A stretch of 64,000 nt of DNA from Litsea cubeba. Lineage: Eukaryota > Streptophyta > Magnoliopsida > Laurales > Lauraceae. A program made the position numbers and the translations under genes. The notes beneath the pieces were generated by a model. The model was not told the origin of the DNA. It saw only the letters and a list, made by a program, of their open reading frames with translations, and did no database searches. Below, piece after piece: positions 21,380-34,325 of the stretch. How positions within the stretch are numbered: position 1 is the stretch's first letter; each line of letters begins with the position of its first letter. The DNA is taken from contig CM022944.1 in assembly GCA_012931725.1 (NCBI GenBank), forward strand, positions 114,421,642-114,485,641, given 5' to 3'.

Positions 21380-24300
21380 ACTCTAATTTAATATTGGTGA
21401 ATTAGTTCCCAACCGTTCACTAGTCATGTAAGTCAACTGTATCTCCTTCAATGGTTTCCCAAACCCAATTAGCATCTTCATCATGTTAAACAACTGCATT
21501 CTGGTCAAGAACTTGTTGGGCAAATGAATCAATATCTGGCTCATGACATTCAATCTGATACACTCCCCTCCTTGACATTTTAAATGCAACCTGCCAATTA
21601 GGATCTTTCAGATCTTTGACATAGTAAACTTGCTCCGCCATTGAGACAGTATGTAGGATTCGACACTTATTCGATCATCACGATGTAACAAATTGTTAAA
21701 ATATACCAATGTAAACTAGTAATTATCTATATTCACCCCTCGGATGAGACCCACCCAATCACACTTAAACAATATAAATTTTATCCCGTGATTGTATACA
21801 ACTTCAACAATATCCTTTAATCGGCCATAGTAGTAACCAGCATCGACCGATGGACAACCGAGCCCACTATTTTGTGTCAATCGTTTCTCATCTACATCCT
21901 TGATGCAAAATCGAAAACCGTTGACATCACAAGTTGTGTAACGTCGGGCCGTTATAAGGGGACCATCAATTAACTAGTTTATTTCATCGGTCAAATTAGG
22001 ATCGTTGGTTCTTCGTAAGTTACACACCTACGCAATGCGCGTAATCACTGAATGTCACTACATGAAAGTAATATGACAGGAACAAGTGAAACTGCTCCTA
22101 ATGATTGAATACATACGTGATTATTGAACCATTCGTGAAATGACAGATAATGGGACTGATGAATTTGATTCTCTGTAGCACGAGGCATGTCCCGTTTGAG
22201 CTCATCAATGTGTGTCATGCGATGCATAACATGTGTTAATGACAAGTATGATAATTTAGGCAAAGAATTGACAAGTTACTCTTATGAATGTGTGATAACT
22301 TACTGAGTCAAAGCCACAACAAATGGGGTATTGAACAACACCCACAGGTGAGATTGAATCCACTCAATATTGTTGAGATCAAATGGCGTGCCCTCCCCAA
22401 CTGGACCATAATTAATCCACGAGGGCCTAGTTAACTTTGTTTCAATATTATCATTAAGATATGTTGTGCAGAAATTGGTGCACTCATCCATCAAATACCC
22501 TGTAGCTATTGATGCCTCTGGACGAGCTCTATTACGAACATACCTCTTCAATGTGTTCATGTACCTCTCGATCAGTACATCTATCTGAATTAGACGGGGC
22601 CACCAAGCAGGGCTTCACTAGTTAAGTGTATGGTCAAGTGAACCATGACATCGAAAAATGCAAGTGGAAATTTTTTTTTCTAGATGACACAATGTCACAA
22701 CAATCCTCTCTTGCAGACCGTCCAACTCATCAATTCGGTGAACTCTAGAACACTGTTGTCTGAAGAAGTTACTAACTTCAATCAACGGTGCTACAACATT
22801 CTTAGGCAAACAATTCCGTAAGGAGATAGGCAGTAACTGTTGAATGAGAATATGATTGTCATGACTCTTCAAACCCTGTAATGTTCTTTCTTTCATGTTC
22901 ACACGCTTAGCGATATTTGAACAGTACCCGTCAGGAGAAGAAGACATCTTTCTCATCTTTACTCATCGTGTACTGCGCAAGAGGCATGTATGCCTTGTTG
23001 GACTCTCTCAGCTGCAAGTGCAACAATTTTCTCAAGCCCATTTCTTCCAAGTCACTGCGTGCATTGACACCATCCTTCGACTTCCCCTGAACACCGAGAA
23101 TGGTTCACAATATATTATCACAGGCATTCTTCTCGATGTGCATAACATCTAAGTTGTGCCTGAATAAGTTATCTTTCCAGTAAGGTAGATCGTAGAAAAT
23201 AGTTTTTTTCTTCAAATTATGACTTCACCTTTTATTTGCACCTGGAATAGAAGGCAGGGGGGCCAGTAAATCTTGAAAATCATACACAGTACGTATTTGC
23301 TCCTGCTCGAGCTTTGACAATAATTCAACTCCCGTCATTGTTCGAGGTGCTGGACCATATTCTCGAGTGCCATCAAATGACACTTTGTCCCTCCGGAACC
23401 TATGCAATGGAGGTAGAAAACGTCTATGACCCGTGTATACCCATTGTCTGCCGTGCTTCAACCAAGTTGACTTCTTCTCCTGATTAGCAAACTCTCCCTT
23501 TGTGCTCCAACCCGACAAATTAGCGTATGCACGGAAGTCGTTGATTGTCCACAATAATGCGGCGCGGAGTTTAAACATTTCATTACCTTTGGCATCAAAT
23601 GTCATCAGACCATCAGCCCATAATTCATTCAATTCATCAATCAAAGGTTGCATATATACATCAGTCTTGTCCCCTGGTCCTCTTGGTCCATCAATAAGTG
23701 TGGATAGGATCAGAAAATATTGCTTTATACACATCCATGGCGAGAGATTAAAAGGTACAAAAACAGCTGGCCACGTACTGTGATTTGCCCCAGTCATGGA
23801 TCTGAATGGACAAAAACCATTTGCAGCCAAACCAAGCTGCACATTGCGACAATCCATGGCAAAGTCTGGATTCCTCCGATCGAAGTCTTTCCACGCTGAG
23901 GAATCTGCTGGATGGGTTAACTTACCATCGTCCCTGTTATTCTCGGCATGCCATCTCATCAGTTTAGAAATATTTGATGACATAAAAAGCCTCTTCAGCC
24001 TTGGCTTAAGTGGGAAATATCTCACTTGCTTTGCTGCCATAAGTTTGCCACGATTGATAACACTTGTAGGACTATTTTGACGATTGTAACCAACCCCGTC
24101 CTTCTTCCATCTCGAAGTCTGACACACAATGCAGTATCAAGATGGGCATTCTCATTCCTAAATAACATACAATTGTTTGGACATGCATCCAAAGTCTCAT
24201 ATGTGAAGCCTAAATTTTCAGTTAACTTGCGAGCCTGATAGTAGGACTCAGCAAGTTTTGCACCGGATGGGAGCACTCGATGCAACAACTGGAGGAGCAT

Positions 24301-24838
24301 ATCGAAGGACGTGTTAGACCACTGATTTAATGCCTTCAAAAGTAACAACTCAATAATAAAGGATAATTTACTGAAGTCCTTACATCCATGATACAATTCT
24401 GTCTGTGCATCGTCTAGAATCTCAAAATATCTCTGGGCTTCTTCATCGGCACCGGAGCGAGGATTACTCCTACCCGCCCCCTCAGTCCCACAGCTTGTGT
24501 ATTCGGGTGCCAACCCGCATTCGATATCATTTAGCATCGCGATCATCGGATCAGTCGCTAATATATCATCCACCTCAATTTCATTCACTTTCCTTTATGC
24601 GATAGGAAACATACTATTCTCCATGTCTTATCCAATTCTTGTATTGCTTCAAGAATCCGTTCAGAATCATATGCTCTTGGACAAATTCTCTTCTGTAATA
24701 ATACCGATTCACACATTTTCTACATGGACAACTGATGAACTCATTGTCAAACCCATTGGTAAATTCCATGAACTAGTTAATCCCCTCCATGTATTCCATA
24801 GACATCCTATTCGGTAAATCAATCAAACTCTGGTCCAT
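21380..24838 (-). pseudogene. CACTA TNP2-type transposase, broken
   Basis: The ATG at 24838 opens MDQSLIDLPNRMSMEYMEGI and a Transpos_assoc-type zinc-binding region (CPCRKCVNRYYY, HMILNGF, NWIRHGE). Two TAG codons interrupt it. The segment 24588-24022 follows, with CPNNCMLFRNEN; a one-base shift near 24130 leads into the Transposase_21 core, 24127-23225 (RYFPLKPRLKRLFMS, HPADSSAWKDF, GLAANGFCPF, LIDELNELWADG, LLWTINDFRAYANLSGWST). A DUF4218-like part (GLKSHDNHILIQQLLP, then TLKRYVRNRARPEASIATGY) is at 22956-22300 and a DUF4216-like part (AEQVYYVKD) near 21650. The family cuts and pastes CACTA elements in the nucleus. Stops and frameshifts make it inactive. Confidence 0.85.
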
Positions 24839-25370
24839 CTCGGTAACTATTTCTGTGGAAATCTAAATGAGCAAGAACAATTAGCCCAAGGTACCGTGCA
24901 TTATGCAAGTCACCTATCCATAAATTGCAAACTCCTTACTACAGGGTGGTTGGTCCTATCCCATTCGAGAATGCACGATCCAACTTGCACTCAACAACTT
25001 GAATGCTTCGTCCCCTAGTCAGACAAAATTTCGGTAGCATGTCCGCGTGGTTCTCCAAGTACATGACACAGATACAACATCAGTCATACCTATGTATGTA
25101 CCCAGAGAACAATGGGACATCAACCAAAACTCTATCTAACATCGGACTTGCATGAGCTATTGAGTATAAGATGGATAATTGCATTCCCAAACTGTCCGAA
25201 TTGGACAATTCAAGAATCGCATACGACAAAGTTCGAATGTACATCACAAGAACAACGAATCTAGTCAAAGACCCAATCCGTCGTGTAAAGGATTACCGAA
25301 CAGATGTCGTACACAATTCTCGAATGGGTTTTAGTTTCACTAATGCATGCAAATGAATAAAAGTTGCAGT

Positions 25371-28105
25371 GGAAGGTTCACAACCAATGAAATCTTCAAA
25401 TATAATTGTCAAATATTGGTGGCTATTCATTAAAAAATTCTTAAGATTACATCAATTTGAACAAATGTCATCAATTCAAAATCTATCAACAACTTGATCA
25501 AGATTGAGATCAGGAACATATAAGTCACGAACGCATCAACAACAAAACAAATGTAGAAATGAAAAACAAAAACAGATAAACAAGAGATACAAAATGTCAA
25601 CTCGAGCAGATAAATAACATAAATGAGAATTTCACATAGGATTTATTTAGGCTTATGGTACAAGGAGATTGGCCACTAAAATGAAACTAAAATCTAATAA
25701 TTGAACTTACTGAGCTCTTTTTTCCTTTTAATTCCCAGAAATTAGGCATTTTTTTTTTGTTTCCGCATGTCATTGGAAAATTGGTATAGCGATATAACAG
25801 AAAAAGAAAGTTGGTTTTCATGGTTGATTTGTCTTTCTATATGATTTCTCTGTGTTTGTTTGAATGTGTTGTTCGGTAAGGACTTATTTTTTCTACCAAC
25901 AAAAAAATTGTCCACAAAATTCAAAGGTGACTCCATAGTACTCGATTGGAAGGTTTCGTCGGGTCATTTATGGTACCAATTTTCGGCTGGCTTGTGGCAT
26001 CACTCATAGGCTGGCCTGTATTCGATGATCCTAGTTATTGGAATGGGCACACAACTAGCTCCCTACGCTACTCATTGATTATGATGATGAGTATATAATG
26101 TTGTATCCATTTGTGGCTATCAAGTCTAAGGCATGTTATGCACATGTTTCTCCAACTGTAGCCACTTTGCTTTTCATTCATTGTTGCAGCCTATTTGAGA
26201 CATCCTCCATGACCACAGGCCACACTAGGTTTGCAGGTTCCACTGATGTCTTTTATTAATTACAATACACTACCCCTGATATACTCTTTGTAATAGTTAC
26301 TACTGAGTTCCTTATGCGTTTTACATATATATATTTGTGTTTTGCTATTTCATTAGGACCATGTACATTAGGACTGGTTGACTTATACAAGTGGGGTAAC
26401 ACAGGAATAACATGATATACAGATCTGAATTTCTGAATGAAGTATTGAGATCAGTCTTGGTGCACATTCATGATTAAAATAAAATATCCTATACTTTTAT
26501 TGATGCTACACCTTACAAATTGTGATATTCATGTGTTTTTTTATGGTTGATTTGGATTATGTCGTCTACATCATTGTTGTTATATCCTTTAAATTATGAT
26601 GAATAAAGATGATGTGTTGTGCCCATGGGATTTCAAAAGATCACTTGAAGGAAAGTTTTCAAGAAGTTGTCAAATAATCAAATGTAGGAATATCATGAAT
26701 TTAAGATTTCTATTTGTTTAATAATAGCATTACTCAACATTTTCAAATCCACATAGGATTTGATTTTCATCATCCATCAAGAACTTCAATTGAACCTTGA
26801 TTCGAAAACAGAGGATGATGAAATCTACATGCTCACTATCTTCATACTGCTAGTCCAGTATTCCCTGTCTCCCAGTCTTCAAGTCAATATCCCCCTGTTT
26901 ACAGGATTAGATGCTGGTTTGGAGCGGGAAAGGCAATGAAAATTGCAAGCAATGCGGCGTGCAATCTGAAACTGATAATATTTGACATTATTGACTATTC
27001 AGTGAATGATGTTAGCCTGTTGGGGAATGCAATTTATGTTGGTTCTTCATTCGTGCTATGTGTTGTTAACTAATTCAGATTGCGTGGTCTAAGTATTGTG
27101 TTTTAGTACTATATGAAGTTTCTGAAGTTTCTTTTGCTGTCCAAGTGTTGATCATTTAGTGTTTTCCATGATGCAGATGAATTCGGCTCATCTAGATCAA
27201 GTCCTAAAAAGCCCCAGACACAGATAGCAAGTCCACAAATGCTTATATTGGGATAATTTGAATTTAGAAAGTAGTTTCTAATATTAAGCTACATTGGGAA
27301 GTGAGTTATGTTGGTTCTGTTCAAGTGCTATTTGTACAAAGATGCACATGATAGGGATAGAGTTTGCTAAATTTTCTTCTTCCCCCTGCTCTCTCCAGGA
27401 AGAAGCTTAAAGATGTACAATCGATGGAGATGATAAGAAAACAAAACTGAAATGCTTGCCAATGGCTGTATTTGAGCCGGAAGTTTGGAAAGCTGTTGGC
27501 TCACATTGCATTCTTGAAGAATATAGAATAAAGGTGAAATTGCTATTGGACTATGCATCGGTATGGGCACGATGCAATAGAAAGATGACCCAGATCATCT
27601 CAGGAGCTAATTGCCAATATCTCTCCATTCACACCAGGGATCGCTGACTCAACTTTTCATGTCCTCTATAATTCATCCAGCACTGGGTTGTATGGTCGGT
27701 TGGAAACATATAGAGCAGCTCCCTTTATTTTCAAAAAATTATTGCAGGGTCCCCAATCCCCAGGATTTTGTGTAACAATTAAAAGATCCATTTATTTTCC
27801 ATCCTTGAATAGGCGCCTGTCTAATCGTTGAAATCATTTGCACATAATAAAGAAATCAGATTCCACATTTTGCATTCATTGCAAGAAGCCAGGCAGATAC
27901 ACAGAAGAAAAGCTGTTGTTTGACTATTGCCGTTATTCCATTTGATGTGCACTAAACATATATGTTAAAAATTTATCGCAGCAGCAACAGAAGAAGACAA
28001 CAATGAAGGAGCAAAGCCAGTTTAAAATGAAAAACCTTGCCCTTCATTCCCTTCCTCATTTTCTCATACTGCTCTGTATAATAAATGAATGAACAGTAAT
28101 TGAAT
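25371..28105. other. AT-rich stretch with possible unrecognised exon-like pieces
   Basis: Nothing could be assigned. A few short segments are more GC-balanced and open: about 27176-27257, preceded by a TGATGCAG acceptor-like site, and the frame 27456-27647. They match no family I recognise and have no visible partners, so they are not called as genes. Confidence 0.4.
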
Positions 28106-28542
28106 TATACCATTACATTCACAAAAAAACAAACCACATACACAAAATTCCAAAACCCCTCTTTCTGGGTGGAACAAAAATGGAGAGGAGAGGAGAGGAG
28201 TGGAGAGGTAGGGAGGCAATTAATTTGTTGACTGGCTTTCATGAATGAGTGGCGGTGGCAATGTGGGCGCTCATCCTTGGAAGCACATGGATGGAGACCA
28301 CATGCTTGAAGGGAGGTGGGTGGAGCACCCAAATTTAGGCGGCTTCGCCACCACATGCATAGTCCAAAAGAAGTTCGACACTCTTATTTTGATTGATGAT
28401 CAGGAACATAGATTGCATGAAATTAGATTCAGATCAATGAAGCACAAACAAAGAAAGAAAGCCAACATGTCCTCCGACGACGGCGATTGCAGGCAAGGAA
28501 TCCCAGAGAGTGAGCAATGCTCGATCAGAAGGGCAGCACGCC

Positions 28543-28592
28543 GATCCTAGGGTTCGTCATTGGGAGGGCACACTCCGACGAACCCTAGGATC
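28543..28592. repeat. Perfect 16-base inverted repeat with flanking direct repeat
   Basis: Arms GATCCTAGGGTTCGTC (28543-28558) and its exact complement (28577-28592) enclose an 18-base loop. The loop words CATTGGGAGGGCACA (28558-28572) are repeated at 28618-28632. The stretch could fold as a hairpin or be a transposon scar. Confidence 0.8.
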
Positions 28593-28639
28593 TTGGGGCG
28601 GGAGATTACGCTGTTCTCATTGGGAGGGCACAATGCAGA

Positions 28640-28835
28640 GCGAGAGGGAGAGGGAGGGAGGGAGAGAGAGAGAAATAAAGAGAGAGGGAGGGGGAGAGGG
28701 GGAGGGAGGGAGAGAGAGAGAACCGGCGGCGGCTCTTGGGCGGTGGCGAGGCTGGTGCGGCGGGAAGGCAGAGCGCTGGAGGGGAAAAAAAGGGGAAGAA
28801 AAAAGTGAAGAAGAAGTGGGGGGGGGGGGCGGTTT
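28640..28835. repeat. Purine-rich GA/GGA low-complexity tract
   Basis: Long runs of GAGAGAGGGAGGGA-type sequence followed by AAAGGGGAAGAAAAAAG and a G-run near 28820. Open frames through it on both strands (for example the Arg/Glu/Gly-rich plus-strand one) are by-products of composition. Confidence 0.85.
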
Positions 28836-28859
28836 CCTCCTCCAAAGCCTAAAATTCCA

Positions 28860-31790
28860 GTAGTTAAAGGGCTAATGAGTTCGGATTATCGATCCCACAT
28901 AGAGAGAATGGAGCATGCAATGAATCCAATTAAAGTAGAATTAAACTAAGATATAACTTATATAGACAATTGAAGTAAATAATTAAAACTATCAAATTAT
29001 GCAATATAAATAATTAATTAACAATCTAAAGTACAAAATTAATAAGATCTAAGCTAACCTAACAAGCTATACTAAACTAGTGGATAAATGGTGGTGGAAG
29101 GTGAAGATGTGGTGTGAAATGTGTAGGATTTTAAAACAAGTGACGTGAAATGTAGATCTAACAATCTAAAAGTGAAAACAACAAATCAAATAAAATTAAA
29201 CTTAAGAACAATCAAAATACGAGATTAGGCAATCCAAAATCCACTAAGTATGTAATTAATTCAAACAAGCATGTTCTAATTCAACTCCCAAATCTACAAT
29301 CCAATTAGCAATCTCTTGCCAAATTGGATTGGATGATATAACAATGAAGATCAAAGTAAAGAAAATAAAAAACCAATATCCTAGATCATCGTCTGGCTAC
29401 CCTAAAATAAATCATTAAAATTAAGCTACAAAAGATCAAAGATAAGGGCTCTAGAGCATGCTATGTGAGATAACTTAATTTTACTACAAAGCATCAATTG
29501 AGATTATCTAAGCATCAAGTGTAGAGATAGAGCATGAAAAATGAGAGAGATTAGCACAATTAGATATAAAATCTGCTAATCAATCAAGGCACAAGTAAGG
29601 AGTCTAAATTAAAACATGCATGGAATTGAACTAATCACATTACTTAGCTTCAAAAGGAGAGTCTAATCCAAGAACTTTAGCCACTAAACATCAAGAAAGA
29701 GCTTCAAATCTTCATTAATAATCTTCAATTACACACTCGCTCTAAATTAGTTACAAATAGGCTCCTAATTACAACGTAAACGTGTGGAGAAGGTAAAATA
29801 AAATTGACAAAGATTAACTTGCCATTTAATTTGATTTTTCTATGTAAAAAAAATAAAATTATTGAGGTTTGAACCCATAACCTATTTCATACTCACCCAA
29901 GCTCTAACCAATACAAACCACTCCTTTGTGTTAGAAAATAAATTCTTTTATTCTTAAAGTCTTCTCGTCTTATTTTGAAATTCTTCAATTCTTCCTAAGA
30001 TTTATTCACCAAGATTTCTTTATGTAACTTCTTTTATTGAAATCTCTTCTTGATGCCTTGGGACACTAGCCAGAGGGTTGGGGTAGTCATGGGGTCTACC
30101 TACACAAGAGAAATTATATAAAAAAAAGCTATAAAAAACCATCGAATTTTTACATGAAAACTTTGCCGCTTCGTATCTTCTTCCTCGTCCAAACTCTTAT
30201 GAATGTAAATGAGTAGCCAATTTTACTCAGAATTCCACGTCCAATACAATGATGCGAAGAAACGACGTCATTTTACGAGTTAAAACCAAATTATAAGCGA
30301 TGATAATCCGATAATCTGTTAATTTGATAAAAGGATAAAATTTCTATGTAAAGCAAATGATATGCACATGAGATGCTAATAAAACTCGAACTAATGAGTG
30401 GTAAAATATACAATATTTAACAGTCATCATTAAGCATATAAGAGAGAATAGTTATGAGGGAGAAATGACTCTTGACTGTTTCTCCTTAACAAGAATCAGG
30501 GACTGATTCTTGGTTGTTTTTATCTAAGTACTGAGAAATTATGTTAATTTCAAACAATGCCTTTCTTATATAGCAGGATCAACCAAGAACAGCCACACAC
30601 ATTTCAAATCTTGCCATAGCCGTAGATATTTGTAATTATTACTCATATGCATAATAATGTGATTAGCCCAATCTCATACATTATTAATTATATGCTCAAT
30701 CTTGTGGCGGTAGCCCAATGTCATTAATTATTAATTATATGCTCAATCTTGTCGCGGGACCTACTGAAATAAAAATAGATTTTTGGGACATTCTACCGAA
30801 AGATAGGGCATTTACTTATTTATTTTTATTAGTTTTGCCCTACTGCAGAGTTCCACTCCTTTGAAATAGACCCACATAAGATTTGGAGCCAGGATTCAGA
30901 CAATATTATGCATGATTGGAACTCTTTGTGGAAACGTAGGTCCAGTTCTCAGATTTCACTTTATATAGAGCCCACCTAAATCGTGATTGTAAATGGCATT
31001 TTGGGAAAAAGTTAGTTTGGTGGGCTCAATGATGTGGCCCATCTATTAAAACTCTTTAATCATTTAAATATGTCCATTCCCACCTATTAAAAATCATAAT
31101 CCATTTAAAATAGGGCAAGCTTCTCTTCAGCTCACGCGGATGGGAGCTTCCCCTCCGCTCACACGTTTGGGGCCCACTATTTTCCTATTAGAGTGGACAA
31201 CACAATGGGTACCCTTACAGTCACCGTTCTCTGGATTTGATGACACCTATCCGAATCGTCTGGACCATCGGATCGACTATGCACTCATTTTGGCCGGTGG
31301 AAACTCTATTCAAGTGTTTAGAATGATCATTGGAGCCTCCTTCACCATACACAAGTCGGTATGGGGAGATCTTTTGATCCCATTTAACATAATATCCCAA
31401 TTAATATACATAGTCAATTTTCATTTTACATTTATATACTTTTTTTTAAAAAAATTGATATTTATATATTTTAGACTTTCTAAATTTTTTTGAAAAAATC
31501 TTGTCGAAATCCTGAACGGCCAAAATATTTCATTTTGGGGGCAAGACCGAAATGGTGACCAAAATGAAATTGAAAAATATGGGTCCCACCTAACACCACA
31601 ACTGGTGTTTAGATCAAATTAACGGTTTGGATCATATATGGTTGGTTTTCAGTGCACCATAGCACCACCATTTTTTGTGCTCCTTTCATGACTACAAATT
31701 TTAATAGTCTCTTAGAACGACTAAATACTTATTTGAGACTTTGTCCATATATCCATCACTCTGTTTTAGATCAATTTATATGAAATAATT
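28860..31790. other. AT-rich intergenic stretch, nothing recognised
   Basis: No protein family, LTR ends or tandem structure could be supported in this 2.9 kb. The 31140-31493 open frame shows no recognisable motif. Confidence 0.5.
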
Positions 31791-31795
31791 TAGAG

Positions 31796-32754
31796 GAAAC
31801 TACAAAAAAGGACCCTATATGGCCACTAACTGAAAAAGAGGCCACTAGTCAATATTGCACGGAAGTGGTTCCCTGTGACCACTTTTATTTTTTTATTATT
31901 AAAGATTTAAATATATGACGACGTCGTCGCTTAATATCCCATTTAAACGTGTGATGACGTCGTTGCTTAATATCCCGTTGAAACGTGTGACGACGTCGTT
32001 GCTTAATCGCCTGAAACCCCATTTTCCCCTTCTTCCTCCCATCGTTTTCCCCCTTTCTCTGGCAGTTTCCTTTCCCCCTCTCTCTGGGTTAGGAGTCTCA
32101 AGAACCACAGACGAGCCAATTGATGGAATGGCTCAACCAACAGCCCCACTCATCTGTGATCTTCCTGTGCTTCGGAAGCATGGGTTCCTTCTCAACTGGA
32201 CAACTCAAAGAAATGGCATTGGGCCTTGAACGCAGCAGTCACCATTTTCTATGGTCCTTGCGATGTCGCTCATCAATCGACACAGATCTCAACAAGATCC
32301 TACCAGATGGGTTTCTAGACTGAACCAAAGGTCGTGGATTGGTGCTGCAATCCTAGGTCCCACAAGTGGTCATCCTTGGACACGTTGCTGTAGGGGATTC
32401 GTTTCGCATTGTGGATGGAGTTTGATGTGGATTATGAAAAAGATGGGTGGGTTAGTGCCGAGGAATTGGAGAAAGGAGTGAGGTGCTTTATGGGAGAGTG
32501 TGAGGAGGGGCAGAAGGAAACCGCCAGAGAAAGGGGGAAAATGATGGGAGGAAGAAGGGGAAAATGGGGTTTCAGGCAATTAAGCGATGACGTCGTCATA
32601 TGTTTAAATGGGATATTAAGCGACAACATCGTCATGTTTAAATCTTTAATAAAAAAAAATGAAAGTAGTCACAGGGAACCACTTCCGTGCAATATTGACT
32701 AGTGACCTATGTTTCGGTTAGTGGCCATGTAGGGTCCTTTTTTTGGTAGTTTTC
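31796..32754. mobile_element. Mutator-like (Pack-MULE-type) element with UDP-glycosyltransferase cargo
   Basis: Long terminal inverted repeats at 31796 to about 32072 and about 32514 to 32754. They start GAAACTAC (left) and GAAAACTACC (right, reversed), then AAAAAAGGACCCTA, GGCCACTA, the CAATATTGCACGGAAGTGG block and GACGACGTCGTC units. The left repeat has three such units, the right two. A 10-base direct repeat CAATTTATAT lies just outside at 31772-31781 and 32759-32768, a few bases beyond the TIR ends; it may be the target-site duplication (Mutator elements make about 9 bases). The core holds a glycosyltransferase fragment and no transposase. Confidence 0.75.
32103..32515 (+). pseudogene. 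UDP-glycosyltransferase fragment, internally deleted
   Basis: The frame 32120-32323 gives ELMEWLNQQPHSSVIFLCFG, then GSMGSFSTGQLKEMALGLE, then FLWSLRC and LPDGFLD: the linker and start of the donor-binding domain of a family-1 glycosyltransferase. After a stop, other frames give TKGRGLV, PQVVILGHVAV and FVSHCGW, which is the front of the PSPG box with a one-base shift at GGF. The sequence then jumps to EFDVDYEKDGWVSAEELEKG, a segment normally some 30 residues further on. The rear half of the PSPG box, with the sugar-contacting D/E-Q, is therefore deleted. The sequence type resembles UGT71/72/88-like enzymes and differs from the fragment at 3-403, so two parental genes are implied. Confidence 0.8.
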
Positions 32755-34164
32755 TTAACAATTTATATAGCATCAATTTATTGTACAAGTAAAATTATAT
32801 ATATTAAAACTACCTACTAGAAGTTGGAATCAAGATATCATTTCATGAATGTAGTATCAATTTGTATGGGTAAATTAATCAAACTAAATGACAAGTAACA
32901 TATGAAACAAAGATCCACTTTATAATAACAAGAGAAAATAAAGATAAAAAAAGAAGAAGAGAAAACTACCAAAAAGACCCTAGATGGCCACTAACCGAAA
33001 AACAGGCCACTAGTCAATATTGCAAGGAAGTGGTTCCGATTTAAACGTGCGACGACGTCGTCGCTTAATATCCCATTTAAATGTGTGACAACTTCGTCGC
33101 TTAATCGCCTAAAACCCCATTTTCCCCTTCTTCCTCCCATCGTTTTCCCCCTTTCTCTGGCAGTTTTCTTTCCCCCTTTCTCTGGCGGTTTTATTTCCCC
33201 CTTTCTTAGACTAATAAAAGGGAAGAAATAAAACAGTGAGTCACATTCAAATGTCTTAAATGTCCATCAATGAATGAGGAAGTGCAAAAGCAGATGCAAT
33301 GAATATGAAGTGGAAGAAGGGATTATAATTGACAAATGATAATCTGAGAGAAAAGAAGGCAAAAACTGGCTGCCTTTTATTCTTTTTTTTTTTATTAAGA
33401 ATATGTCATAAGAGGAATTATGCATGTGGCATCCACCTGATCCCCCTATGATAAGGCGCCCCTCCTTACCTCCACCCTGCATTCATATTCCCCAACACAC
33501 GCTGACACCACAGCCCACCCAGCTTCTGCAAATTGAGAACCCATTCTACTCTAATATCCCATTCAAATGTGACTAAGGCCATGGGTTTGAGAGAAAGCAC
33601 TAGTCTAAGCAAAAGGGAAAGGGAGAAAGGAAATCGCCAGAGAAAGGGGAAAAATGATGGGAGGAAGAAGGGAAAAATGAGGTTTCAGCGATTAAGCGAT
33701 GACGTCGTCACATGTTTAAATGGGATATTAAGTGATGACATTGTCACACGTTTAAATCTTTAATAAAAAATGGAAGTGGTTGTTAGGATTTTGTTTATTG
33801 CAATTTGATGGATGCATTAGCATTTTATTCATCTCATGAATTTTCACACATGCATTGATTTAGAAATTCTTGAAATCTTGATTTACACATGCATTGTTTT
33901 AAATCTTGTAAATCATATGTTTCATGCATGTTTTGGTTTTCATCTTGGATGCATTTTATTTGAAAAAGAATTTTTACAAATCAAGCTAGCCAATGATTTA
34001 AAGTTTCAAATGATTTTTGGCTTTTTATGTTTCATGATTTTAAAATACTTAGAATGATTTAAAATCATGTTTTCATGCTTGATTTAATGGCCCAATTGTC
34101 CCCACTTGAAAATACATTAAAATATGCAAAATATGCATTTTTGGGGGAAATGGTCCAAGGGACC

Positions 34165-34325
34165 CGGTCGACCCGCAGTGTGGCCGGTCGACCGAGCCCA
34201 TGGACCCGGTCGACCGAGCCCACTGCGGGTCGACCGGGAAAGAGCCAACAACTCTTTTTCAAACGGTCAGTTTTATGACCGTTGGAGGCCAGGTCGACCG
34301 GGGCTTTTATGGGGTCGACCGGGCA
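34165..34325. repeat. Reiterated GGTCGACC palindromes in the LTR
   Basis: CGGTCGACCG, GGGTCGACC and close variants recur six times, spaced 15-60 bases, just upstream of the TATA box. They sit where Sireviruses carry conserved palindromes. Confidence 0.85.

Larger units (their letters stand above)
19660..25370 (-). mobile_element. Degenerate CACTA (En/Spm) transposon
   Basis: Two gene remnants on the minus strand have the order of plant CACTA elements: TNP2-type transposase (21380-24838), then a second ORF (19787-21308). The CACTA termini and 3-base duplications were not found, so the limits given are only where recognisable sequence begins and ends. The stretch 24850-25370, upstream of the transposase, has repeated short words such as TTCGAGAATG and CGAATTGG in both orientations, as CACTA subterminal regions do; that reading is weak. 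The left limit abuts the RTE relic. Confidence 0.7.

Noticed and set aside
25900..27700. A multi-exon host gene
   Set aside because: A few acceptor-like sites and short open pieces exist, but no family motif, no consistent frame and no start or stop context could be put together.
28510..28863. Arg/Glu/Gly-rich open frames on both strands
   Set aside because: They are products of the purine-rich tract, with no domain or codon structure.
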